Shown here piece by piece: positions 16,323-24,146 of a stretch of DNA of 64,000 nucleotides. The translations under genes and the position numbers were made by a program. The number at the start of each line of letters is the position of its first letter. Position 1 is the first letter of the stretch. This DNA comes from Marinobacterium mangrovicola (GTDB taxonomy: Bacteria; Pseudomonadota; Gammaproteobacteria; Pseudomonadales; Balneatricaceae), in assembly GCF_004339595.1 (NCBI RefSeq), contig NZ_SMFU01000008.1, positions 124,001-188,000 on the forward strand, in the 5' to 3' direction. The notes under the pieces are model-generated. The model was given only the letters and a program-made list of their open reading frames with translations, was not told where the DNA came from and ran no database searches.

Positions 16323-17423
16323 ATGGATACGCTTACCCAACCGGACACACTGGATCGTGAACAGACACTCAGGCAGCAGTATTACCGTGACCGGTTGCCG
16401 GAGATGCGTCTGCTGGAAAAGCTTATCCACAAGGGAGGGGATGCGTTTCGGGTCGAGGTGCTGACAGAGGTACTCGACGGCAAAGCGCCGGAGGGTGGGC
16501 TGGCGTTGCCGGTTTATAGCCTGGAGCTGGGTAGCGCTGATAAGGATGCGCCGGTGCTGCTGCTCAGCGGCGGTGTGCACGGCATCGAGCGGATCGGCAC
16601 TCAACTGCTGCTGGCCCAGCTGGGTACCCTGATCAGCCGTTTGAAGTGGGATGAAGGGCTAAACCATTCGCTCACCAAAATGCGCCTGGTGATGATTCCG
16701 CTGGTGAACCCGGTGGGGATGGCCAGGGGACTGCGCAGCAACGGTCAGGGTGTCGATCTGATGCGCAACGCGCCGGTGGATGCGCTGGCGCCCCGTCCCT
16801 GGCTGGTCTCCGGCCATCGCTACAGCCGCTGGCTGCCCTGGTATCGCGGCCGCAAGGGCGACCCGATGGAGGCCGAGGCCGAGGCGCTCTGCGAGCTGGT
16901 CAGCCGGCAGATCGAGCACGCCCCGTTTACGCTGGCGCTGGACTGCCACTCCGGTTTCGGTATGCGTGACAGGGTCTGGTTTCCCTATGCCAATGATCTG
17001 AGGATGATGGAGCACGCCGCCGAACTGCACGCCATGGTGCGGCTGTTTGAGAAGGCGCATCCGAACCATCCTTACCTGTTTGAGCCCCAGTTTCACCACT
17101 ACCGTACCCATGGCGACCTTTGGGATTACCTCTACAGCGAACATCTGGAGCGCGCCGGCCAGGTGTTTCTGCCGCTGACGCTGGAGATGGGCTCCTGGCT
17201 CTGGGTGAAGAAAAACCTGCGCCAGCTCACCAGCTACAAGGGGCTGTTTAACCCCCTGGTACCACACCGGCAGAAGCGCACCCTGCGCCGCCACCATCTG
17301 CTGCTGGAGTTTATGATCAACGCCGTGCGCTCCTGGCAGAACTGGCTACCGCTGGAGCAGGAGCGGCAGCGCCATCATCGCAACGCCGAACGCCGCTGGC
17401 TGGAAGAGGAAAAGCAGGGATGA
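16323..17423 (+). CDS. M14-like zinc carboxypeptidase / succinylglutamate desuccinylase-aspartoacylase family protein
   Basis: The 366-residue protein has zinc ligands His 86 and Glu 89 in GGVHGIER and a third His in LDCHSGFG, plus the family segment MIPLVNPVGMARGLRSNGQGVDLMRN. A Glu in LTLEMGSW is the likely catalytic residue. The family removes C-terminal residues or acyl groups from amino acids or peptides. No signal peptide is visible, so it is probably cytoplasmic. Its stop overlaps the start of the alpha/beta hydrolase gene, so the two are probably co-translated. Confidence 0.82.
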   Translation: MDTLTQPDTLDREQTLRQQYYRDRLPEMRLLEKLIHKGGDAFRVEVLTEVLDGKAPEGGLALPVYSLELGSADKDAPVLLLSGGVHGIERIGTQLLLAQLGTLISRLKWDEGLNHSLTKMRLVMIPLVNPVGMARGLRSNGQGVDLMRNAPVDALAPRPWLVSGHRYSRWLPWYRGRKGDPMEAEAEALCELVSRQIEHAPFTLALDCHSGFGMRDRVWFPYANDLRMMEHAAELHAMVRLFEKAHPNHPYLFEPQFHHYRTHGDLWDYLYSEHLERAGQVFLPLTLEMGSWLWVKKNLRQLTSYKGLFNPLVPHRQKRTLRRHHLLLEFMINAVRSWQNWLPLEQERQRHHRNAERRWLEEEKQG

Positions 17424-18235
17424 CCGGGGAACGCCAGAGCATGCCAATCGAGAAAAACGAACAGAAAACCGAACTGAAAAATGATGCCCCCTGGATTCTG
17501 TTGCGCGGGCTGGCGCGGGAGAGCCGTCACTGGGGTGACTTCCCCGAGCAGTTAAGCACAGCACTGGGCGTTGAAGTACTCTGCCCCGATACCCCGGGCA
17601 ACGGCAGGCTCAACGGCGAAACCAGCCCGCTGAGCATCAGTGCAACGTTGGAAAGGGTAAGACGGGAGATTGGCTACCGTTCCCCGGTTAATCTGCTGGG
17701 CCTCTCCATGGGCGGCATGATCGCCACCGAGTGGGCGCGGCTTTATCCACAGGAGGTCAGTGCCCTGGTGCTGGCCAATTCCAGCTTTGGCAACTTCAGC
17801 CTGCCGTGGAAGCGGCTTTGGCCCAACGCTTTTCTATCCCTGATGGGATCGCTGCGGCTGGCCAGCGAACAGCGTGAAGCGCGGGTGTTCGACCTGATCT
17901 GCCAGCGCTCGGAGGATCGGCAGGCGCGGGTGGATGAATGGGTAGGTTATTCCCTGGAGTGTCCGCTAAACCCGTCCAACTTTGCTCGGCAACTGGCGGC
18001 AGCAGCCAGGTTTCGGGCTCCGGCTCAGACACCGGTTGCCAATACGCTGGTGATCAGTGGATTGAGAGATCGACTGGTGAACCCGGATTGCAGTGCGGCG
18101 ATAGCCCGGCGCTGGGGTGTGGAGCTGCGGGCGCATCCGGATGCGGGTCATGATTTGACGCATGATGCGGGGGAGTGGGTTATCAGCCAGATTGCGGAAT
18201 TGGCTGCTAACGGTTCGTTGTCATCTGGCAGGTGA
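17420..18235 (+). CDS. Alpha/beta hydrolase
   Basis: The 271-residue protein has the nucleophile elbow GLSMGG with Ser 96, an acid in SGLRDRLV and the catalytic His in DAGHDLTHDAG. The N-terminal oxyanion region is less conserved. The gene overlaps the M14-like gene by four bases, which suggests linked function, for example successive hydrolysis of one substrate. The start could be GTG/ATG further in (MPIEKNEQ), since the first residues are not conserved-looking. Substrate unknown. Confidence 0.82.
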   Translation: MTGERQSMPIEKNEQKTELKNDAPWILLRGLARESRHWGDFPEQLSTALGVEVLCPDTPGNGRLNGETSPLSISATLERVRREIGYRSPVNLLGLSMGGMIATEWARLYPQEVSALVLANSSFGNFSLPWKRLWPNAFLSLMGSLRLASEQREARVFDLICQRSEDRQARVDEWVGYSLECPLNPSNFARQLAAAARFRAPAQTPVANTLVISGLRDRLVNPDCSAAIARRWGVELRAHPDAGHDLTHDAGEWVISQIAELAANGSLSSGR

Positions 18236-18238
18236 TTT

Positions 18239-18480
18239 GTGCTGACGAGCACTGGCTTATTGCAGGTTTCGCCTGCTGGCGAGTCAAGGATCTTGGACGG
18301 CCAAGATCCTTAACAATCCTAAGCCGCCCCGACAGCTTGATCGGCTTCGCCGATTCCCCTGTGCTTCTCGTCTGAAAGAGCGGGACGGGAAACTCACCGC
18401 TTCGCGGTTCAAACAGCCCGCCCCTTATTCCTCTTTCAGCCTGCGATGCTCGGCTGTGCTGAAGGGGATTGGGCTGCGAT
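18239..18480 (+). repeat. Multi-hairpin dispersed repeat, copy C
   Basis: It starts directly after the hydrolase stop codon with GTGCT-GACG-AGCAC and then has the same series of hairpins as the other copies. The inner stem of the long hairpin is GGGACGGG / cCCG-CCCC, less perfect than in copy D. It continues past 18480 into a segment (to about 18530) shared with copy E. Confidence 0.85.
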
Positions 18481-18496
18481 TAGATGGTTTTAGAGT

Positions 18497-18530
18497 AATT
18501 GGGGCTGACGATATTTTACTCTGCCCCCAA
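18497..18530. repeat. REP-like palindrome next to repeat copy C
   Basis: ATTGGGG-C at the left and GCCCC-CAAT at the right bracket a TTTTACTCTG core. A diverged inverted copy is at 21141-21175, beside repeat copy E. The pattern resembles palindromes that accompany REP-associated tyrosine transposases in other proteobacteria, but no such transposase gene is present in the window. Confidence 0.5.
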
Positions 18531-18656
18531 TTCCCCAGTGAAGATGAAGCGATCTCCCTGATGTCGGTGGCCGCGGACTTTGGTGTGACCCAGGTTGTGG
18601 ATGGCAACTGGGGTGTACATGGGGTTATTGAGAAGGGGATTTTTCCGGCTAAGTAG
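18531..18656 (+). pseudogene. Possible 3' remnant of an unidentified gene
   Basis: An open frame ends at TAG 18654-18656 and encodes a coding-looking tail (EAISLMSVAADFGVTQVVDG ... IEKGIFPAK). It is followed by a terminator-like hairpin. Its 5' side merges into the repeat/palindrome, so it has no plausible start of its own. I do not recognise the family. It may be the stump of a gene cut by the repeat. Confidence 0.35.
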
Positions 18657-18675
18657 TTAGCCGTATTTGTTGTGG

Positions 18676-18715
18676 AAGCAGGCTGCTCGACTTGGGTTGG
18701 GTGGTCTGCTTTTTT
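18676..18715 (+). terminator. Possible terminator after the gene remnant
   Basis: AAGCAG at 18676-18681 pairs with CTGCTT at 18706-18711, followed by more T. The loop is large (24 bases), so the call is tentative. Confidence 0.4.
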
Positions 18716-18739
18716 GTTTGTCTGTTCGGTGGTGGATTT

Positions 18740-18979
18740 GTGCTTGGCAGCACTGGCTTAGCGCAGCTTTCGCCTGCTGGCGAGTCAAGGTACTTGTGCG
18801 GACAAGTACCTTAACAATCCCAAGCCGCCCCGACAGCTTGATCGGCTGCGCCGATTGCCCTGTGCTTCTCGTCTGAAAGAGCGGGACGGGAAACTCGGCT
18901 TCGCCTCAAACAGCCCGTCCCTTGTTTCTCTTTCAGCCTGCGATGCTCGGCTGCGCTGAAGGGGATTGGGCTGCGATTA
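18740..18979 (+). repeat. Multi-hairpin dispersed repeat, copy D
   Basis: It opens with GTGCT-TGGC-AGCAC. Its second hairpin is AAGGTACTTGT / ACAAGTACCTT where the other copies have AAGGATCTTGG / CCAAGATCCTT, so both arms changed together. The long hairpin contains GGGACGGG / CCGTCCC. It stands 71 bp from the 3' end of the RT-protease gene and is inverted relative to copy E on the other side. Confidence 0.87.
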
Positions 18980-19050
18980 GATAACCTTTTTCAAAAAGAT
19001 AAAAATAGGCTTAGCCAAAATTACGAGAGAGGAAAAACCGATTTATCTTT

Positions 19051-20883
19051 CTATTTTCTATACGTTTTTCCACAAATTTTACAGTTGAAAAAAACGTTTG
19101 ATTTCGTTTTATAAACGGTTATAGCTTGTTTTTTATCCAAAAAACATTTTTTACAATATGTAAGACCATCAACATAAAACAGATCTTTTTCAATCTCTAC
19201 TTTTGGTTTTTTACTGTGCAATAATGAGTATCTATAAATTTTATTATATTGAGGCGTATTCAAAATACCAGTTAACGTAGATATAGGTACAAAGCCATTA
19301 AATTTATTTTTACCATCATTGATAGCAGAGCCTAGCGTAGCTATCCCAACAACTTCCAACTTTTCATTTAATACCGGACCCCCACTATTCCCATGTATCA
19401 CCGGTATGTCAATAAGCCAGAATCTCTTCCCAAACCTTAATATTGACTGGACTATTTTACCCCTATTAATGTATGCCGTTTCCCCTTCACTATAGTCTGG
19501 ATAACCAACAACTATAATGCTATCTCCAACTCTTAGATTTTTATCGTTTCCTATTGGGAGGGGAGGAATATTATTAAAGTTAGCAGTAGCCAAAAAAATA
19601 GCGATATCTTTTGATGCGCTAGAGTACACAAAAGAAGAATTCATTTTATTTTTTACATCATCTTCTCTGTAAAAATCAACCAACTCATGATTTTCATGAT
19701 CAATACCTTCAACCACATGCTGATTTGTAACAATACCAATATCGTCTAGAAGAAACGCTGATCCCTGCTCACATAAAAGGTTGTTTTCAACTATAAAAAC
19801 TGAGTCTGATATAACTTCTTCAGCCTTTCTAAGGAAAAGATGATTCGGCTTACCCATCGCCAATGTCATTTGATAAGCTAGCTTTCGATATATAGGATCT
19901 GCCCTGCCCCGAACCATTTGTATATAGTTAACACGTCCTTTAACAACATCGATAAAAAACTCACCATCATTTTTAGCTATTGACTTAGCTTGTCTCGGTA
20001 GAATATCTTTTTCTAGATAATTACTAATATAATGTTCTTGTGCCTTAATGGAACCAAATTTTCTCCACGCATGAATCATTGAACGAGTTTTTCTTATAAA
20101 TTTCCGTTCTACATTTGTAAATTCATTGACTGTTATTCCTGTAACCTCTTGTCTCTGACTTCTTCCTTTTAGCCTTACTTTCTCATAGTTTATATTAAAA
20201 CCATTCTCTTTTATTATTCTTTCTAAAGAACTTCCAACTACAACGACACCATCATTATCAAAGTCCAATATGCTTTTTGGTATATATTTTTTATTACAAC
20301 TAAAAGAAAATGTTATGTCGTCAGCATACCTAGTATAATGGCAATTGTTTTTTGCAGCCAATGTCTGAAGTTGCGCATCTAGCTTCCAACATATTAGGTT
20401 AGATATTATCGGAGAAGTAGGTGCGCCTTGAGGTAAAACACCATCCTTACAACATATTTGGGCAAGAACAGTTGCAGCACTATGAGAGTATAAAAAAGGC
20501 TTACTAATAAATAAATTACGCACACGACCAAAATGTATTGTTCCAAAGAAATCTTTCAGATCCACATTAAATACGAACTGTTTTCCTACATGTCTATATG
20601 CATTTGTAACGATACTTCGAGACTCAGTAAAACCATGACATGACAGCTTAGGATTATAATATTTCATAATCTTATCCACTATCATTCTTTGTATTTTCTT
20701 TAGATTTTTCTTTGGAACACTTATCGTACGTTCGCCACCACCTTTTTTCTTAATAGTAAATGTACGATAACTTTTATTGGTCGTTGGGTAAATAAATGAT
20801 GAAAGCTGTTTATAGCTCATACCAAGCTCATTAGCTATTGTCTGAGCAGTCGAGAAAAAGTTTTCGCCAAGAGGTAAGGTCAT
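19051..20883 (-). CDS. Retron-type reverse transcriptase fused to a trypsin-like serine protease and a zinc ribbon
   Basis: The 610-residue protein has three parts. Residues ~1-320 are a reverse transcriptase with the catalytic YADD at 186-189, the LPQGAPTSP motif, and both retron hallmarks: NAYRH (NAxxH) at 94-98 and VTG at 247-249. Residues ~370-545 are a trypsin-like protease with a complete triad: His 389 (TNQHVVEG), Asp 426 (SKDIAIF) and Ser 500 (GNSGGP). The last ~35 residues hold two CxxC pairs (Cys 577/580 and 601/604), a likely zinc ribbon. ATG 20883 is preferred; an in-frame GTG at 20931 would overlap the RNA arm a2. The gene is AT-rich compared with its neighbours, which suggests transfer. 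Retron RTs make msDNA and most retrons are anti-phage systems; here the protease would be the fused effector (inferred). Confidence 0.9.
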   Translation of the reverse strand: MTLPLGENFFSTAQTIANELGMSYKQLSSFIYPTTNKSYRTFTIKKKGGGERTISVPKKNLKKIQRMIVDKIMKYYNPKLSCHGFTESRSIVTNAYRHVGKQFVFNVDLKDFFGTIHFGRVRNLFISKPFLYSHSAATVLAQICCKDGVLPQGAPTSPIISNLICWKLDAQLQTLAAKNNCHYTRYADDITFSFSCNKKYIPKSILDFDNDGVVVVGSSLERIIKENGFNINYEKVRLKGRSQRQEVTGITVNEFTNVERKFIRKTRSMIHAWRKFGSIKAQEHYISNYLEKDILPRQAKSIAKNDGEFFIDVVKGRVNYIQMVRGRADPIYRKLAYQMTLAMGKPNHLFLRKAEEVISDSVFIVENNLLCEQGSAFLLDDIGIVTNQHVVEGIDHENHELVDFYREDDVKNKMNSSFVYSSASKDIAIFLATANFNNIPPLPIGNDKNLRVGDSIIVVGYPDYSEGETAYINRGKIVQSILRFGKRFWLIDIPVIHGNSGGPVLNEKLEVVGIATLGSAINDGKNKFNGFVPISTLTGILNTPQYNKIYRYSLLHSKKPKVEIEKDLFYVDGLTYCKKCFLDKKQAITVYKTKSNVFFNCKICGKTYRK

Positions 20884-20892
20884 AGTATCAAG

Positions 20893-21044
20893 ATAAGGGC
20901 ACGAACAAGGGGCTAATTTTCTCTTATACACTGCAGCACATCGTCAGCGCATCCCAGGAGGCCGAGCTGCAAAAGAAACGTAATAATTACCGCCGCAGAT
21001 AGTCAGCGGAAAGTTAAATCAGAGCCCCTCGCTCGTGTCCCTAT
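20893..21044 (-). ncRNA. Candidate retron msr-msd RNA
   Basis: On the minus strand, just upstream of the RT gene, segment a1 (21042-21023) and segment a2 (20914-20895) can pair as RNA at 19 of 20 positions, three of them G-U, with one A-C mismatch and two further pairs outside. They enclose ~108 nt containing CCGC / GCGG around a nine-base loop (msr-like) and GCAGC / GCTGC enclosing 28 bases (msd-like). Length (~150 nt), strand, and position directly 5' of the RT match known retrons. The branching G and exact msd limits cannot be fixed by eye. Confidence 0.75.
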
Positions 21045-21068
21045 ATATTTCCCTGTTTATATAATTAC

Positions 21069-21074
21069 TGTCAA
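21069..21074 (-). promoter_or_regulatory. Candidate -35 box for the retron transcript
   Basis: TTGACA on the minus strand is a perfect -35 hexamer 27 bases before arm a1. A -10 is less clear: TATATA at 21047-21042 is 21 bases away, longer than ideal. The call is therefore tentative. Confidence 0.45.
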
Positions 21075-21189
21075 GAGTTTACGTCATTTCCTGAGGAGAG
21101 AACCAAAAAACCGCGACTATATAGAGCTTTAAACTATAAGAAATCGGGGGCAGAGTAAAATATCGATACTCCAATCACACCGAAACCAA

Positions 21190-21430
21190 CTAATCGCACC
21201 CCATTCCCCTTCAGCGCAGCCGAGCATCGCAGGCTGAAAGAGAAACAAGGGAAGGGCTGTTTGAGGCGAAGCCGAGTTTCCCTTCCCGCTCTTTCAGACG
21301 AGAAGCACAGGGAAGGCCGCGAAGCGGGCCAAGCTGTCGGGGCGGCTTAGGATTGTTAAGGATCTTGGCCGTCCAAGATCCTTGACTCGCCAGCAGGCGA
21401 AAGGTGCGTTAGACAAGTACGCAGTACTTA
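21190..21430 (-). repeat. Multi-hairpin dispersed repeat, copy E (inverted)
   Basis: Read on the minus strand it has the same hairpin order. The first hairpin is AAGTAC-TGC-GTACTT, the third is GGCC-CGCTTCGC-GGCC instead of ATCGG-CTGCG-CCGAT, and the long hairpin contains GGGAAGGG / CCTTCCC. All are compensatory differences from the other copies. Together with copy D it brackets the retron in inverted orientation. Similarity continues inward to ~21141 (REP-like palindrome). Confidence 0.87.
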
Positions 21431-21455
21431 AAACCAACCACCCAAACGCGAAACC

Positions 21456-22736
21456 TCAGCAAACCCCAGACCTCTCAAGCATCGCATGCAACAACACATT
21501 GCACCCCACCGCCAGATCCTCCGGATCTGCATTCTCAATCTCGTTATGACTGATGCCATCCTCACAGGGCACAAAGATCATCCCCGCTGGGCAGACTTCG
21601 GCCATAAAGATGGCGTCGTGGCCGGCGCCACTGACGATATCCATATGCGGGACGCCTAAACGCTGGGCGCCGGTGCGCACTGCGTTGACGCAGTCGTCGT
21701 GGAAGTAGAGGGCAGGGAAGTTGGCGGTGGGCTTGAGTTCAAGCTCCAGGCCGTTTTCGGTTTTCAGTTTCTCCAGCACCTTGTCCAGTTCGCTGATCAT
21801 ATGCGCGAGCTGGTCTTCCTCCAGGTGGCGGAAGTCGATGCTGACCAGTACCTCGCCGGGGATCACGTTGCGTGAGCCGGGGTAGGCTTCGATATGGCCG
21901 CAGGTGCCGCAGGCGTAGGGCTGGTGTTCCAGGGCGATGCGGTTGACCGCCTGAATCACTTCGGCGGCGCCCAGGAGGGCATCCTTGCGCAGGCTCATCG
22001 GAGTCGGGCCGGCGTGGGACTCGACGCCCTTAAGGGTCAGGTCGAACCATTTCTGGCCCAGGCAGCCGATGACGACGCCGATGGTTTTCTCTTCGTTTTC
22101 CAGGATCGGGCCCTGTTCGATATGTGCCTCGAAGTAAGCGCCCACTTTGTGGCCGGGTACCTGCTGCTGGCCCAGGTAGCCGATGCGCTTGAGTTCGTCG
22201 CCGACCTTGGCGCCCTCGTAGTCGGTGATGGCGTAGGTCTCTTCCAGGTCGAACTTACCGATAAATACGCCGGAGCCCATCATGCAGGGGGCGAAGCGAG
22301 AGCCCTCTTCGTTGGTCCAGACGGCGACTTCGATAGGCGCTTCGGTGACGATGTTGTGATCGTTAAGGGTGCGGATCACCTCGAGGCCAGACATAACGCC
22401 GAAGCAGCCGTCGAACTTGCCGCCGGTGGGCTGGGTGTCGATATGGCTGCCGGTCATGATCGGCGGCAGGCTGTTATCCTTGCCGGGGCGGCGGGCGAAG
22501 ATGTTGCCGATCACATCGATGGTGATGCTGCAGCCGGCGTCTGTGCACCACTTCACGAACAGGTCGCGGCCCTCGCGGTCCAGATCGGTCAGCGCCAGAC
22601 GGCAGACACCGCCCTTGGGTGTGGCGCCGAGCTGGGCCAGGTCCATCAGCGATTGCCACAGGCGCTCGCCGTTGATGTTCAGGTTGGCGATATCGCTGCT
22701 GGTTCCTGCTTCGTTGACTAGCGTCTCAACAGACAT
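21456..22736 (-). CDS. pydC: Beta-ureidopropionase / N-carbamoyl amino acid amidohydrolase (M20 family)
   Basis: This is a 426-residue hydantoinase/carbamoylase-type M20 hydrolase. Metal ligands lie in GSHIDTQPTGGKFDG (His, Asp), NEEGSRFAP (Glu) and SGAGHDA. It would hydrolyse N-carbamoyl-beta-alanine to beta-alanine, CO2 and ammonia, the last step of reductive pyrimidine breakdown. The role is supported by preA, preT and dihydropyrimidinase next to it. The frame opens 21 codons earlier, but AAGGAGG ending seven bases before ATG 22736 fixes the start. It is the third gene of the preT-preA-pydC operon, 136 bp after preA. Confidence 0.88.
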   Translation of the reverse strand: MSVETLVNEAGTSSDIANLNINGERLWQSLMDLAQLGATPKGGVCRLALTDLDREGRDLFVKWCTDAGCSITIDVIGNIFARRPGKDNSLPPIMTGSHIDTQPTGGKFDGCFGVMSGLEVIRTLNDHNIVTEAPIEVAVWTNEEGSRFAPCMMGSGVFIGKFDLEETYAITDYEGAKVGDELKRIGYLGQQQVPGHKVGAYFEAHIEQGPILENEEKTIGVVIGCLGQKWFDLTLKGVESHAGPTPMSLRKDALLGAAEVIQAVNRIALEHQPYACGTCGHIEAYPGSRNVIPGEVLVSIDFRHLEEDQLAHMISELDKVLEKLKTENGLELELKPTANFPALYFHDDCVNAVRTGAQRLGVPHMDIVSGAGHDAIFMAEVCPAGMIFVPCEDGISHNEIENADPEDLAVGCNVLLHAMLERSGVC

Positions 22737-22872
22737 GTTGTCCTCCTTGCAGTTATTCGAAAACGGGCTGCGTGGCGGGTACTGCGGTAAAACCGGCAAG
22801 GCGTTTTGATGTCTGGGCCGTGCCGGTTATCTCTCGTCGCTACAGTCTCGTTCAGGTTTACATCTTTGATGT

Positions 22873-24144
22873 TCAGGCTTCGCGGTACGGGTTGCGCGGG
22901 TCCTGGGTCCAGTTCATATAGGGCAGGCCGGTCTCCTGCGGCACCATGGTGATGCACTGATCCACCGGGCAGGTGATCTCGCAGAGGTTGCAGCCGACAC
23001 ATTCGTCATCGTTAACGGTGTAGATGTTGCTGCCGTCCGCCTGCAGCAGTTTGTTGATCGCCTGGTGCGAGGTGTCTTCGCAGGCGATATGGCAGCGGCC
23101 GCAGTTGATGCACTTGTCCTGGTCGATCTGGGCGATGGATTTGTAGTTGATATCCAGGTACTTCCAGTCGGTGGTGTTGGGCACGGCCAGGCCGCGGAAA
23201 TCCTCGATGCGGGCGTAGCCTTTCTCATCCATCCAGCGGGAAAGTCCGTCCTTCATCCCTTCGACAATACGAAAACCATGCAACATCGCTGCCGTGCACA
23301 CCTGCACCGAGCCGGCGCCCAGGGCGATGAACTCGGCGGCGTCGCGCCAGTTGCTGATGCCGCCGATACCGCAGAGGCGTTTGCCGGCGGTTTCCGGGTC
23401 ACGGGCGATCTCGGCCAGCATGTTCAGCGCGATCGGTTTTACCGCCGGGCCGCACATGCCGCCGTGGGTGCTCTGGCTGCCAACGATGGGGCGCGCCACC
23501 ATGCGGTCCAGATCGAGACCGGTGATGGAGTTGACGGTGTTGATCAGTGATACCGCATCGGCACCGCCGCGGAAGGCGGCGCGGGCCGGGTGGCGCACGT
23601 CGGTGACGTTGGGGGTCATCTTCACCATCACCGGCAGGCTGGAGTACTGCTTGCACCAGCGGGTGACCATCTCGACATATTCCGGCACCTGGCCGACGGC
23701 GGCGCCCATGCCGCGCTCCGGCATGCCGTGGGGGCAGCCGAAGTTGAGTTCCACGCCATCGGCGCCGGTCTGCTCCACCTGTTTGACGATTCGTTTCCAG
23801 GCGTCCTCTTCACAGGGCACCATCAGCGAGACGATCAGGGCGCGGTCGGGCCAGTTGCGCTTGGTGTCTTCGATCTCGCGCAGGTTCACCTCCAGCGGAC
23901 GGTCGGTGATCAGCTCGATGTTGTTAAAGCCAACCACATCGCCGTGGGCGTCGTAGCTGGCGGAGTAGCGGGAGGAGACGTTCACCGCGGCCGGGTCTTC
24001 ACCCAGGGTTTTCCACACGACACCGCCCCAGCCGGCTTCAAAAGCGCGTTCCACGTTGTACTGCTTGTCGGTGGGCGGAGCGGATGCCAGCCAGAAGGGG
24101 TTGGGAGCCTTGATACCCGCGAATTCGATACTCAGGTCAGCCAT
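22873..24144 (-). CDS. preA: NAD-dependent dihydropyrimidine dehydrogenase, subunit PreA
   Basis: The 423-residue protein reduces uracil and thymine to their dihydro forms as the catalytic half of PreTA. The N-terminal ~310 residues are an FMN-binding dihydroorotate dehydrogenase-like barrel (VELNFGCPHGMPERGMGAAVGQ, GIGGISNWRDAAEFI). The C-terminus has two 4Fe-4S clusters, CINCGRCHIACEDTSH and CVGCNLCEITCPVDQC. It starts two bases after the preT stop, so the subunits are translated together. Confidence 0.93.
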   Translation of the reverse strand: MADLSIEFAGIKAPNPFWLASAPPTDKQYNVERAFEAGWGGVVWKTLGEDPAAVNVSSRYSASYDAHGDVVGFNNIELITDRPLEVNLREIEDTKRNWPDRALIVSLMVPCEEDAWKRIVKQVEQTGADGVELNFGCPHGMPERGMGAAVGQVPEYVEMVTRWCKQYSSLPVMVKMTPNVTDVRHPARAAFRGGADAVSLINTVNSITGLDLDRMVARPIVGSQSTHGGMCGPAVKPIALNMLAEIARDPETAGKRLCGIGGISNWRDAAEFIALGAGSVQVCTAAMLHGFRIVEGMKDGLSRWMDEKGYARIEDFRGLAVPNTTDWKYLDINYKSIAQIDQDKCINCGRCHIACEDTSHQAINKLLQADGSNIYTVNDDECVGCNLCEITCPVDQCITMVPQETGLPYMNWTQDPRNPYREA

Positions 24145-24146
24145 GA

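Noticed and set aside
18239-18979. Repeat copies C and D as an insertion sequence
   Set aside because: No transposase frame, terminal inverted repeats or target duplications were seen. The copies are hairpin arrays of ~240 bp.
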